This document shows, piece after piece, positions 25,942 through 33,933 of a stretch of 64,000 nt of DNA (position 1 is its first letter; each line of letters begins with the position of its first letter). The notes beneath the pieces are model-generated. The model saw only the letters and a program-made list of their open reading frames with translations, had not been told where the DNA came from and made no database searches. Source of the DNA: an uncultured SAR116 cluster alpha proteobacterium (GTDB lineage: Bacteria > Pseudomonadota > Alphaproteobacteria > Puniceispirillales > Marisalimonadaceae); assembly GCA_902524215.1 (NCBI GenBank), contig CABZCK010000001.1, forward strand, positions 62,001 to 126,000. Direction: 5' to 3'. Position numbers and translations under genes: made by a program.

Positions 25942-27219
25942 ATGAAAAGTTTATTGTCCAAATCGTCTTTAGACAGACTTTTGAAACTAGACGATCAAGA
26001 AAGAAATCGTCTTGAAAGAAAAGGTGTTGAAATGGGAACAATTAATTCGCCTGCACCCTCAGCTAAATCACTTTGCCAATTTGAGTTAGATGAAAAAAAT
26101 AAACTTATTAAAGCATTTAAAAAGTTTAAAAACGATGCATCCAAACAATTAGAAAAACTGAATAAAGAGAAAACACAGTTACATAAAAAATTAGATATTC
26201 AGTTACCAAAATTTGCAGAACGAACTGAAGAAAACATTCAACTAGAAAGAGATCAGACAGAACAAACACTTGGAGAAAAAAGTAGTAAATTTGAAGAGGC
26301 TAAAAGTAAGTATTGGGAATCACACAAAGTTTTATCTACCATTAAAATTCAAGTTAACCAGAGACCTTTAAGTACACAATTTGTAACATTTTATGTACCT
26401 TTTATGATACTTCTTGCTTTTGCAGAAGTTTTTGTAAACAGTTTAGCATTTGAACTTTTCTTTGAATCAAGTCAATTAATATCCATTATTGTAGCAACTG
26501 GGGTTGGAGCAATGCTAGTCTTTTTTGCCCATATCACAGGCTCATCATTTAAAAGAACTCAATCAAAAGAAATACCTGTGTCTAAAGCTAATACTTATTT
26601 GTCAATGGGTGTTTTAAATAGTCTTGTTGTTGTTTTAATTTTTTACTTGTCCAAAATGAGACAAGCATTTGTGTCTATAACTAATCAAGAGGAACAAGGT
26701 TTTGGCATTGATCCAGATAAACTTCTTAGCTCAGACACACCGGGGCTTAATGAAGCACTTGGATCACCAAATATTCTAGATGCTCTTATGCAAGTTAATC
26801 TTGGTCCAGAGGGTATGTTTTTGTTGCTTATCAATGTTGCTGTTTATGTTTGTGGTTTTGTAGCAGCTTTCGTGCGACACGATACTCACCCTGACTATGA
26901 AAGGGCACAAAAAAATTATGATAAAGACCGTAAAGAATTGTTTAAAGTCCGAAAATTATTAGATGATAAGTTAGCTAATATTGATAAAAAAAGAGCAGAT
27001 ATGTATCAAAAAAACAAACAAGAAACAGATATTTCAGAAGAAGATCTTAGTCAAATTGATGAAGAATTAGATGAATTAAATAGTCTTATTTCCGAGCTTA
27101 GTAATAGAGTTAATGAAATTTTTAATGAAAAGTTAAGTATTTTTAGAAATGCAAATATTAATAATAGAAAAAAACCTTCCCCAGAATATTTTAAAGAGGA
27201 TAGTTATAAAATTGTTTAG
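25942..27219 (+). CDS. Coiled-coil membrane protein with four helices, unknown family
   Basis: I do not recognise this 425-residue protein. Residues about 48-135 form a charged coiled coil. Four hydrophobic segments follow at about 148-170, 178-200, 218-238 and 291-311, and a second coiled coil at about 320-400. Both long cytosolic helices flank the membrane core, so it may sense or transmit force or assemble into oligomers. A conserved-looking RHDTHPDYE lies just after the last helix. It begins 2 nt after the protease stop and overlaps the start of the next secreted protein, so the three act as one unit. The gross plan recalls motor-like or scaffold membrane proteins, but I claim no homology. 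Confidence 0.65.
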   Translation: MKSLLSKSSLDRLLKLDDQERNRLERKGVEMGTINSPAPSAKSLCQFELDEKNKLIKAFKKFKNDASKQLEKLNKEKTQLHKKLDIQLPKFAERTEENIQLERDQTEQTLGEKSSKFEEAKSKYWESHKVLSTIKIQVNQRPLSTQFVTFYVPFMILLAFAEVFVNSLAFELFFESSQLISIIVATGVGAMLVFFAHITGSSFKRTQSKEIPVSKANTYLSMGVLNSLVVVLIFYLSKMRQAFVSITNQEEQGFGIDPDKLLSSDTPGLNEALGSPNILDALMQVNLGPEGMFLLLINVAVYVCGFVAAFVRHDTHPDYERAQKNYDKDRKELFKVRKLLDDKLANIDKKRADMYQKNKQETDISEEDLSQIDEELDELNSLISELSNRVNEIFNEKLSIFRNANINNRKKPSPEYFKEDSYKIV

Positions 27220-27919
27220 GTTATTATCCATTATTTTTGTTTTTAACCTAACAAGCTTAGGAGTTTTAGCTTCAGAAAAATATTGTCTTAAAGAAGAAAC
27301 TTCTAAACCTATAGTCATTAATATATTTGGAGAAAGTTACCAAAATAAGGACGATAAAAGAGCCTTCTTAAATGGATTAAATAAAATTAGTCAAAGTTTT
27401 AAAGCAGGAAATAGGATTAGAATTGTCACTCATAAGAATGAAAACGCTAAGATTCAAATTGATCAATGTGTACCGGGATGTCCAAAAAAAGATTTTCTCG
27501 ATAAGCTTATTGACACTGATTGTAGTGTTCAGGTTGCAAAAAAAGATATGGTTATTTTTAAGAACAGATATAGCAAAATAATAAAATCTGAATTAGCTAG
27601 AGGGGGTAATGAATACAGCGTTATTGATCATCTATCTAGTTTGGATAATTATTATAGAGGAAGAAACTTAAGTAATCAAAAAACATATATTTTTCATTCA
27701 CTTTTACCATATGATGTTGACCCTAATGATAAAAATTCTTTTAATAAGAACTTTGTTCAAATAACCCAAAGCTTTGACTTATCTGAGATTTCATTGCCTG
27801 ATGTTACCTTTATAAATCCAAATAGAAGTAAAAATACTTTAAAATTTTGGGATGATCTTAAACTTGACGGAGATCAATCGGGCTTACAAGTGGAATTCGA
27901 AACTAAAGTTATTGATTAG
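27212..27919 (+). CDS. Secreted alpha/beta protein, unknown (possible vWA-like fold)
   Basis: From the TTG at 27212 the protein is 235 residues and begins with a clean signal peptide (MFRLLSIIFVFNLTSLGVLA before SEKYC). GAGG lies about 12 nt upstream, and the start overlaps the previous stop by 8 nt; a longer ATG frame from 27149 would put extra basic residues before the signal. The mature part alternates strands and helices: KPIVINIFGES, NRIRIVTHKN, KTYIFHSLLPYDVD and LPDVTFINPNRS followed by LKFWDDL. This order resembles a von Willebrand A-type Rossmann domain, though the metal-site DxSxS is not evident. Four cysteines lie around DQCVPGCPKKDF and DTDCSV. Confidence 0.5.
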   Translation: MFRLLSIIFVFNLTSLGVLASEKYCLKEETSKPIVINIFGESYQNKDDKRAFLNGLNKISQSFKAGNRIRIVTHKNENAKIQIDQCVPGCPKKDFLDKLIDTDCSVQVAKKDMVIFKNRYSKIIKSELARGGNEYSVIDHLSSLDNYYRGRNLSNQKTYIFHSLLPYDVDPNDKNSFNKNFVQITQSFDLSEISLPDVTFINPNRSKNTLKFWDDLKLDGDQSGLQVEFETKVID

Positions 27920-30149
27920 AACTAGAATTACTTATATTACTTTTTGAGGGCTTCTTTTTACAATTGTTTTCCCCTTCAGGACAACATATAGGATTTATTG
28001 TAACTGCATTAATTGCTTGATTTGAAGCAACATCATACATTTTCTTTTTAGTAAGTTGTTTCTTAGCCCAAGCACAAACAGGTCTACATTGGTTAAATAA
28101 AAATTTCTTAAGATCCATCTTTCTATTTGAAAAACAATCTGTTTTTTTTCTGACTTTTGCAGCCAAACTATTCTTTTTTCTTAAAATTTTTATCATTTCT
28201 TCAGCTTGTGGAGTACTTGAGTAACTTGAGAAAATTGGATTTTGATTATATAAATCAAATAACATTGCTGTGCTTTTATCATCTCCAGCTTCATGACCTT
28301 GCATTAGAAAATTAATTACAACTGGTTTAATCTCCTCAGGAGAATAAGCTCTAGCATTGGCTGATAATTGATCTTTCATAATAGTCGCGATTATTTCGCA
28401 TCCAATAGCTTGGTTAGAATCGCAAGCTTTTTCTGAAAGTTCATGAGCCTCATCATAATCTTGGTTATTAAAAGCTATCTCAGCTTTTTTATAAATAACT
28501 GTACCATCATTAGCACATATTTTACCTAGTCTATCAAAATCAACATCTAAATATTGATGGTTTACTCCTAATCTCCACTCTTCAGTTAAATAAACTTCAT
28601 AATCTGAACATGAATTTTTTCCATTTAATCTAATTTCAATTAACACTTTGTTTTTATCGAAATCTATTTGAGCTTGCATCATGAGTGCTTGCATTGATTT
28701 CTTTCCCTTTTTTGAAGGACTGACTACTTTAATGCACTTTCCAGCTAACTTTCTTTGTGCTTTTTGGATTATCTCTATATCAAATTCATTTTTATTAGTG
28801 GCATATTTTAATGCATTACAATCATTATAAATCTTAGTCTCTAAAAATTGACGTGCATATTGACTATCATCTTGTTTAATTAAACCGATATACACTTCCT
28901 TAGAAAATGGAATTTTATTCATATTTCTAACAACTTTTGATGAAGAAATTACTTCAGACATTACCACGTCCTCTTTATATTCTGTTTTAAATAAATATAT
29001 CAAATCCGAGATAGTTTGCGGCTTTAGGACATTCCAATTTATATTACTAAGAACAACACCAACATCTTCTTCTTTACTTGCAAATTCGGTAGGGTTTCCT
29101 TCCGCTAACAGCTCCGCCTCTAACTTCAACTCTTTTCCAATGATTTTTTTGCTTAAAGGAGATGATGAAAGAAAACTCTTAGCTTTTTTAAAATGGGCTC
29201 TTGGATCATTTTCTAAAGATTTCAAAATTGAAGCAAAATCAACGTCATCGCCAGATTCAGCATTTTCCATCATCAGCAACGCTATTTTTTTACTCTTAGG
29301 AAGACCTTTATCGCCATTTCTCCACCATTTAGATACGATAGGAGATGCTTTTGTATCTCCTGCTATTGCAGCGAAGACACAAGACAGAGGATTACCTTTT
29401 GATTTAAAACCTAATTTACTTTTTTTTATATTACATGATTTAAAATCGTAACCGTACTGGTTTGCAATTTTTGATAATTTATTAATTTGTTTATCACTAG
29501 CTTTTTCATAAAATTCTGGCAATTTCTGTACAAGAGGATTTAAATTCGCACCCGATTTCGGCTTTAACATACGATTTGCAGCTTTTATAAAATCATTAGT
29601 ATTTCCTTTATCAAAAGAAATTAGATAATAACTGGATGCATTGCCTTCCAAATGCCCACTAACGATACATCTTGCAATCTTGTTTGCTAATTTTTTGTCT
29701 CTCTTATTATAACTCTTACAAGCTTTTTTACTGATCGCTCCACTTAATTTTATATAAAGTTTGTCTCTTTTCTTTTTACATTTTGATGAACCATTTTCAG
29801 CGCATTTTTCATAATATTTTAATGCAAGTTTATTGTTTTGTTTTGAAAACTCTCCCTCTTCATAGTTTATTGCTAAAAATATTATTGCTTTTTGATAGTC
29901 ATCATCAGCTGCAGATTTTATAAATTTTAAACCTTTTTTAACGTTTTCTTCAGAAGAACCCTCTCCTCCAATTAATATTTTACCTATTATAAAAAGACTC
30001 TCTGGGTCACCATTTAATGCTTTAGCATAACCTAATCTATAGGCTGCATCAAATTCTTCATTTTCATATAAATCTGTTACTTCACCAGCTTTTAATGATC
30101 CTGATATTAAAATAAAAAGTACAACTAATATCTTTTGTAAGAAATTCAT
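27909..30149 (-). CDS. Large secreted Sel1-like repeat protein
   Basis: This 746-residue protein has a signal peptide (LVVLFILISGSLKAG near residues 8-22) and N-terminal Sel1/TPR-type repeats, for example AYRLGYAKALNGDPESLFIIGKIL, KGLKFIKSAADDDYQKAIIFLAI and KLALKYYEKCAENGSSKCKK. A long middle region of less regular helices follows. The C-terminal quarter has many cysteines (QCRPVCAWAKKQL, NPICCPEGENNCKKK), suggesting disulfide bonding in the periplasm or outside. Sel1 repeats mediate protein-protein contacts. It converges on the protease/membrane/secreted-protein operon and overlaps its end by 11 nt. Its Sel1 region echoes that of the protease, so the two may share a partner. Confidence 0.65.
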   Translation of the reverse strand: MNFLQKILVVLFILISGSLKAGEVTDLYENEEFDAAYRLGYAKALNGDPESLFIIGKILIGGEGSSEENVKKGLKFIKSAADDDYQKAIIFLAINYEEGEFSKQNNKLALKYYEKCAENGSSKCKKKRDKLYIKLSGAISKKACKSYNKRDKKLANKIARCIVSGHLEGNASSYYLISFDKGNTNDFIKAANRMLKPKSGANLNPLVQKLPEFYEKASDKQINKLSKIANQYGYDFKSCNIKKSKLGFKSKGNPLSCVFAAIAGDTKASPIVSKWWRNGDKGLPKSKKIALLMMENAESGDDVDFASILKSLENDPRAHFKKAKSFLSSSPLSKKIIGKELKLEAELLAEGNPTEFASKEEDVGVVLSNINWNVLKPQTISDLIYLFKTEYKEDVVMSEVISSSKVVRNMNKIPFSKEVYIGLIKQDDSQYARQFLETKIYNDCNALKYATNKNEFDIEIIQKAQRKLAGKCIKVVSPSKKGKKSMQALMMQAQIDFDKNKVLIEIRLNGKNSCSDYEVYLTEEWRLGVNHQYLDVDFDRLGKICANDGTVIYKKAEIAFNNQDYDEAHELSEKACDSNQAIGCEIIATIMKDQLSANARAYSPEEIKPVVINFLMQGHEAGDDKSTAMLFDLYNQNPIFSSYSSTPQAEEMIKILRKKNSLAAKVRKKTDCFSNRKMDLKKFLFNQCRPVCAWAKKQLTKKKMYDVASNQAINAVTINPICCPEGENNCKKKPSKSNISNSSSNQ

Positions 30150-30297
30150 ATCAATATTATATTAATGATTCTATTTTCTGCAATAGTATTGAACATGTTT
30201 ATTAATTAACTGTTCTTAGTATAGGCCCTCTGGGACCCTCTTTATTAATATAGTATTCTGAATTGTTATATAAATTACATTAATATAAGTTACCTTT

Positions 30298-31668
30298 ATG
30301 CATTCATTCAATGAATTATGTAAAAAGATATCACATGAAATAGATTCAAAGGATATACGTTCACGTTCAAGAACTGAAAAAGAACAGAAAAGATTTGATT
30401 ATGCTGTCACCCATCAATTAATAGAACTTTGGAAGAAACACTTCACACATCATGATCATGAATCTTCTATACAAAAGAATAAAAATTATTATTCATCTTT
30501 ACAAATATATCGTGATCCTAATCTAACTTACCGTATGGCTATGCAAGTCTTTGAAGGACTGCAAAAATTAAACTTAATTACTGTAACTAAAGAAGGGCAT
30601 TATGACCGAATTAAACTGGAAGGAAATTTAACTCGTTATAAAGCAACTCATGAATTATCTGAATTGTTTAATCAAATAGAAGGGCATCCAGCTATCTCTT
30701 TAAAACCTCACTTAGATATCAATACGATTTTACTAAGAGATAAAGTAGAGGGCAGAAGATTATTAGTTTCTTATGAAGATGATGATGATACCAATAACTG
30801 GAGAAAAAATCTTAAGGATATCAACTCGTGTTTTGCAAGATATATAATTGATTTAAGGTTAAAAGATACAGAGTTTACTTCATTACAAGAAAGATTATTA
30901 AACGATGATGATAGGGAGCCTATAGATCTTTCTAAAAAAGCATTAGTTCGTATTTTTATCAATAACTCCTTCAAACAAGGAGGCAGATTTTATAGAGGAT
31001 GGTGGCAAAATGTACCAAGTGAATTTAGACCATACATAACTATTAACTCAAAAATGACACAAGAATGTGATTACTCACAACTGAATCCTAATATGATTTA
31101 TGCTCTTCATAACCATGAGTTAGGAAGTGAAGATGCTTATTCCAGAGTACTAGGACCTGAACATAGAGATGTGGTTAAAGAAGCTTTTAACGCAATGTTA
31201 CAATCTAACACTGAACTAAAAAGTAAACCCTCAAAATTAAACCTTGATGAAATTGGAATGTCTTGGACTGAACTTAGACAATCTATATTAAATGCCCATA
31301 AACCCATTAAGGACTTATTTTTTACTGGCATAGGTAATAGATTGCAATTCGAAGACAGTATACTTGCAGAGGATGTAATGCTTCATTTTTCAAAGATGGA
31401 TTATCCCGCTTTACCAGTTCACGATAGCTTTATAATTCATCATGCATTCGGATCATCTGGTGAATTAGAAGAAGCAATGAGAAGGGCTTATTACAATAGA
31501 AATGGCAAAGATATTGGTGTCTCTAATGAAATCATAATATATCAAACTGATAATAAAAATAACAATAAATCGGATGAAACATTTGATGATATTTTAAATC
31601 CTGAACCAGAATATTCCCAATGGAGTAACAGAGATGATTTATGGAAAAAAGAAAAGAATAGTATTTGA
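30298..31668 (+). CDS. Putative compact polymerase-like protein with PolA palm motifs
   Basis: I know no named family for this 456-residue protein, but its C-terminal half reads like a family A polymerase palm. Residues 228-262 run GGRFYRGWWQNVPSEF... to ECDYSQLNPNMIYAL, parallel to the PolA block GR..LQNIP...DYSQIELR; Asp258 would be the motif A metal ligand. RDVVKEAFN (290-298) resembles motif B (Arg-x3-Lys-x2-Phe). LQFEDSILAEDVMLHF (349-364) resembles the PolA helix before motif C, and PVHDSFII (373-380) supplies motif C with Asp376. The N-terminal 200 residues are helical and unplaced; no exonuclease domain is seen. Polymerase activity is inference. It is transcribed alone, divergently from the Sel1 gene. 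Confidence 0.6.
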   Translation: MHSFNELCKKISHEIDSKDIRSRSRTEKEQKRFDYAVTHQLIELWKKHFTHHDHESSIQKNKNYYSSLQIYRDPNLTYRMAMQVFEGLQKLNLITVTKEGHYDRIKLEGNLTRYKATHELSELFNQIEGHPAISLKPHLDINTILLRDKVEGRRLLVSYEDDDDTNNWRKNLKDINSCFARYIIDLRLKDTEFTSLQERLLNDDDREPIDLSKKALVRIFINNSFKQGGRFYRGWWQNVPSEFRPYITINSKMTQECDYSQLNPNMIYALHNHELGSEDAYSRVLGPEHRDVVKEAFNAMLQSNTELKSKPSKLNLDEIGMSWTELRQSILNAHKPIKDLFFTGIGNRLQFEDSILAEDVMLHFSKMDYPALPVHDSFIIHHAFGSSGELEEAMRRAYYNRNGKDIGVSNEIIIYQTDNKNNNKSDETFDDILNPEPEYSQWSNRDDLWKKEKNSI

Positions 31669-31752
31669 TCTTCGTAGTACTTCTGTGTAATTAGCACTCA
31701 TAACAAATGAATAGTGATTAATTAAAGAGTTTTTTTTGGATAAACTTTTTAA

Positions 31753-32187
31753 CTATTCTTTATCTAATTGGTGATTATAAAAATATGAGCATCTCATAAC
31801 ATTATGTTTTTGAGGATCAATATTCATAGTCATAATTTCTTCTAAAGAATAAGTTCCTAACATTGGACCTTTTACATTTAACCACTTAGGATAGCTACAA
31901 CCATATTTATCAAGTTTCTCATTAGAAATATGATTGTATTCAATTACATCTAGAAAATAATCTTTAAAGTAATACATACCATTCACCAACTCTGGAGGAG
32001 TGAAGCCATTTTTAATAAGATGTTGAACTTTAGAATACATATGTCTTCCGTCCATTGTAGTGAAACGAGTTAATCGTCCATCATCTTCATCAGACATATT
32101 GTCATTAACCCATCCTACCCAACCACCGGGATACTTTTTTCTAATTATATCTTTGGTAGTAAATAAACTTTCGAATAAAGATTTCAT
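31753..32187 (-). CDS. Orphan protein of the integrative element, unknown function
   Basis: This 144-residue soluble protein has no signal peptide or membrane segment. It is rich in aromatic residues (YPGGWVGWVNDNMSDEDDG, MYYFKDYFLDVIEYN, CSYPKWLN) and ends HNVMRCSYFYNHQLDKE. I recognise no domain. The ATG at 32187 has GAGG about 11 nt upstream. It lies between the polymerase-like gene and a secreted orphan, with opposite orientation to both. The composition is normal for a real protein; a regulator or small effector is possible, but nothing proves it. Confidence 0.5.
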   Translation of the reverse strand: MKSLFESLFTTKDIIRKKYPGGWVGWVNDNMSDEDDGRLTRFTTMDGRHMYSKVQHLIKNGFTPPELVNGMYYFKDYFLDVIEYNHISNEKLDKYGCSYPKWLNVKGPMLGTYSLEEIMTMNIDPQKHNVMRCSYFYNHQLDKE

Positions 32188-32255
32188 AAAATAATTGCCT
32201 CAATATTACCTTTTTCTATACCAAATCTAATCACAATTTTAAGAATAATGATATC

Positions 32256-33584
32256 ATGAAACGACAATCCTCCATCGTTTTTATTTTATGCATAAAACTC
32301 CTCGTAGCATTAGCTGTTCAATCAGCTAGTGCTACTAATCAAATAACGAAGTTAAAAATTGGTAAATTCTTTTTAGAATGCGATGGTAAGTGCACAGAAC
32401 TATACAAATTTCGAGATCAAGGATTTTTAAGATTTGGGACTGATAAACAAATTATTACCAATGATGACAGAACCAGTATATTTACCTATCACATAATTAA
32501 TGATTTTCCAGAAAATAAAATTCCACATTTTTGTATTGATGGTGGCCCAGATCTTAAGATAGGTAAAACGATATACTCTTATAAAAAAGAGACTAACACA
32601 TTTTCTTTCTTTAATAATAAACCAACTGCAATAGGAGTATATACATCAAGGTGGGGCGCTACAGGCTGGGGGACCTCGACAGTTCATATTTTTGATACTG
32701 AGACTGGAGAATATTATTCAGAAAAATCTAGTGCTTGTACTTATCCTTTATTTATTAGGAACAAAGATGGTTCTGTACAATATCAAATAAAAAGCGAAAC
32801 TGCGAACTTCTTTGGACCTCCTAATTTTTCACCTGTTTATTTAGATGTTCCGATATCTGTTAAGGATTTGAAAGGTAAATCTCATCCCAATATACTCTCC
32901 TTGCATTATCAAAAAAAATTTATGGATGTAGGATTTGAAGATAGTTTTTTCAGTAACAGAGAAATAAAAGTTTTAGCCAAAATGTTTACACAATGGGATC
33001 TTCAAGATAGATATCCACAAAGGTGGGCCATAGAACTTGATCAAGGTCAAATAGAATTACTTAGACGATTCATTATTGTTGTTGGAATTGATATTCTGCA
33101 AAAAGGTTATTATCCATTAAGTCAACAATTCAAAAGAGATGATTATACAACACTTTTATTGAAAAGAGCTGCAAGACAAATTTCCTATGATTTTCCAGTA
33201 TCTGATTTCGAACTCCAAGAAGATTTTCATCATCGTTACAAATTAGACTTTCTGAAAGAAGTAAACATCAATTTAGACGCATTTATGGATCCACTTTATC
33301 GGGCTCCATATGAAGAAATTTGTAAATTAGCGACCTACGAAAAAAACAATCAAAAATTTTGGAATTTTGATAGTTATAAAAACCTTGCTGCTGTCCAAGT
33401 TGCTAAAGAAAGTAATATTAGTTGTGGGACTAAATTATTTTTAAATGAGTTTGATTTTGAACATATTTGCGACAAGGCGACAACTACAGATGGAAGTTGG
33501 ACAAAAGATGGGGTTTTACAAGAATTTGTAAAAGAAGCTAAAAACAAAAAACTAAATTGCAAAATAATTGAACAGATGTTCTAA
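32256..33584 (+). CDS. Secreted orphan protein of the integrative element
   Basis: This 442-residue protein has a signal peptide (hydrophobic stretch IVFILCIKLLVALAVQSASA about residues 7-26). The mature part begins with paired cysteines (FFLECDGKCTELYKF), then beta-rich sequence (ATGWGTSTVHIFDTETGEYY near 145) and a helical C-terminal half with four further cysteines. No known domain is recognised. It lies last before attR and diverges from the 31753 gene across 68 nt. Its likely location is the periplasm or cell surface, in keeping with three other exported proteins of the element. Confidence 0.55.
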   Translation: MKRQSSIVFILCIKLLVALAVQSASATNQITKLKIGKFFLECDGKCTELYKFRDQGFLRFGTDKQIITNDDRTSIFTYHIINDFPENKIPHFCIDGGPDLKIGKTIYSYKKETNTFSFFNNKPTAIGVYTSRWGATGWGTSTVHIFDTETGEYYSEKSSACTYPLFIRNKDGSVQYQIKSETANFFGPPNFSPVYLDVPISVKDLKGKSHPNILSLHYQKKFMDVGFEDSFFSNREIKVLAKMFTQWDLQDRYPQRWAIELDQGQIELLRRFIIVVGIDILQKGYYPLSQQFKRDDYTTLLLKRAARQISYDFPVSDFELQEDFHHRYKLDFLKEVNINLDAFMDPLYRAPYEEICKLATYEKNNQKFWNFDSYKNLAAVQVAKESNISCGTKLFLNEFDFEHICDKATTTDGSWTKDGVLQEFVKEAKNKKLNCKIIEQMF

Positions 33585-33664
33585 ATCGAAACAAACATTA
33601 GTAATCAGTTACTTGTACAAGTTATGGTACAACATAAGACGGTTGCACCACCACATGCATATAT

Positions 33665-33685
33665 AGGACACCCTCCCGGTGTCCT
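33665..33685 (+). terminator. Strong hairpin after the last cargo gene
   Basis: AGGACACC (33665-33672) and GGTGTCCT (33678-33685) form a perfect 8-bp GC-rich stem with a 5-nt CTCCC loop, 80 nt past the stop of the secreted orphan. It is unusual in such AT-rich DNA. No T-run follows (TGCCTCCCCC instead), so it is a pause or processing hairpin, or a protein site near attR, rather than a standard intrinsic terminator. Confidence 0.45.
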
Positions 33686-33717
33686 TGCCTCCCCCTAAAT
33701 TAAAATAAATAAGATTA

Positions 33718-33734
33718 CAAAACGGTAGACAAAT
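33718..33734 (+). repeat. 17-bp near-repeat, right copy
   Basis: CAAAACGGTAGACAAAT matches 23596-23612 at 16 of 17 positions. It lies 100 nt before the right attachment repeat and in the same orientation as the left copy. The flanks do not match, so it is a short site rather than a longer duplication. Confidence 0.4.
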
Positions 33735-33834
33735 AGCGAGCACGTTGACAGCGTATTTGAATAAGTTAAAATTAAAAGCAAAAGGTTAAGAGCATGGAAA
33801 GGCAATCAGAGGCTTATATTCAGAGTTACTGACA

Positions 33835-33874
33835 AAGGTTGGGGTCGAGGGTTCAAATCCCTTCGCCCGCTCCA
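33835..33874 (+). repeat. attR: 40-bp direct repeat of tRNA-Gly 3' end
   Basis: This copy is identical to 23483-23522 and covers part of the anticodon stem, variable loop, T-arm, acceptor strand and CCA. There is no D-arm or 5' acceptor strand before it, so it is not a tRNA gene. It marks the right end of the element; chromosomal sequence resumes with AATGTTACC. The 250 nt before it (33585-33834) are non-coding and hold the GC-rich hairpin and the 17-bp near-repeat. Confidence 0.95.
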
Positions 33875-33933
33875 AATGTTACCTAAAAAAAAGAATCATA
33901 GAAAAATAGATATAAAAATAATAAAATGTGAAT

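Larger units (their letters stand above)
23483..33874 (+). mobile_element. 10.35-kb integrative element in tRNA-Gly
   Basis: The element lies between two perfect 40-bp copies of the tRNA 3' end, and a tyrosine integrase starts 77 nt inside the left copy: the textbook arrangement of a tRNA-targeted integrative element. The cargo, in order, is integrase, Sel1/trypsin-like protease, coiled-coil membrane protein, secreted alpha/beta protein (all plus strand, nearly gap-free), a large Sel1-like secreted protein (minus), a PolA-palm-like protein (plus), an orphan (minus) and a secreted orphan (plus). I see no capsid, portal, terminase, conjugation, relaxase or excisionase genes, so it is either a satellite, a genomic island needing a helper, or a degraded element. 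Confidence 0.9.

Noticed and set aside
33835-33874. Second tRNA-Gly gene
   Set aside because: Only the 3' 40 nt are present, without a D-arm, anticodon loop or 5' acceptor strand. It is the attR repeat.
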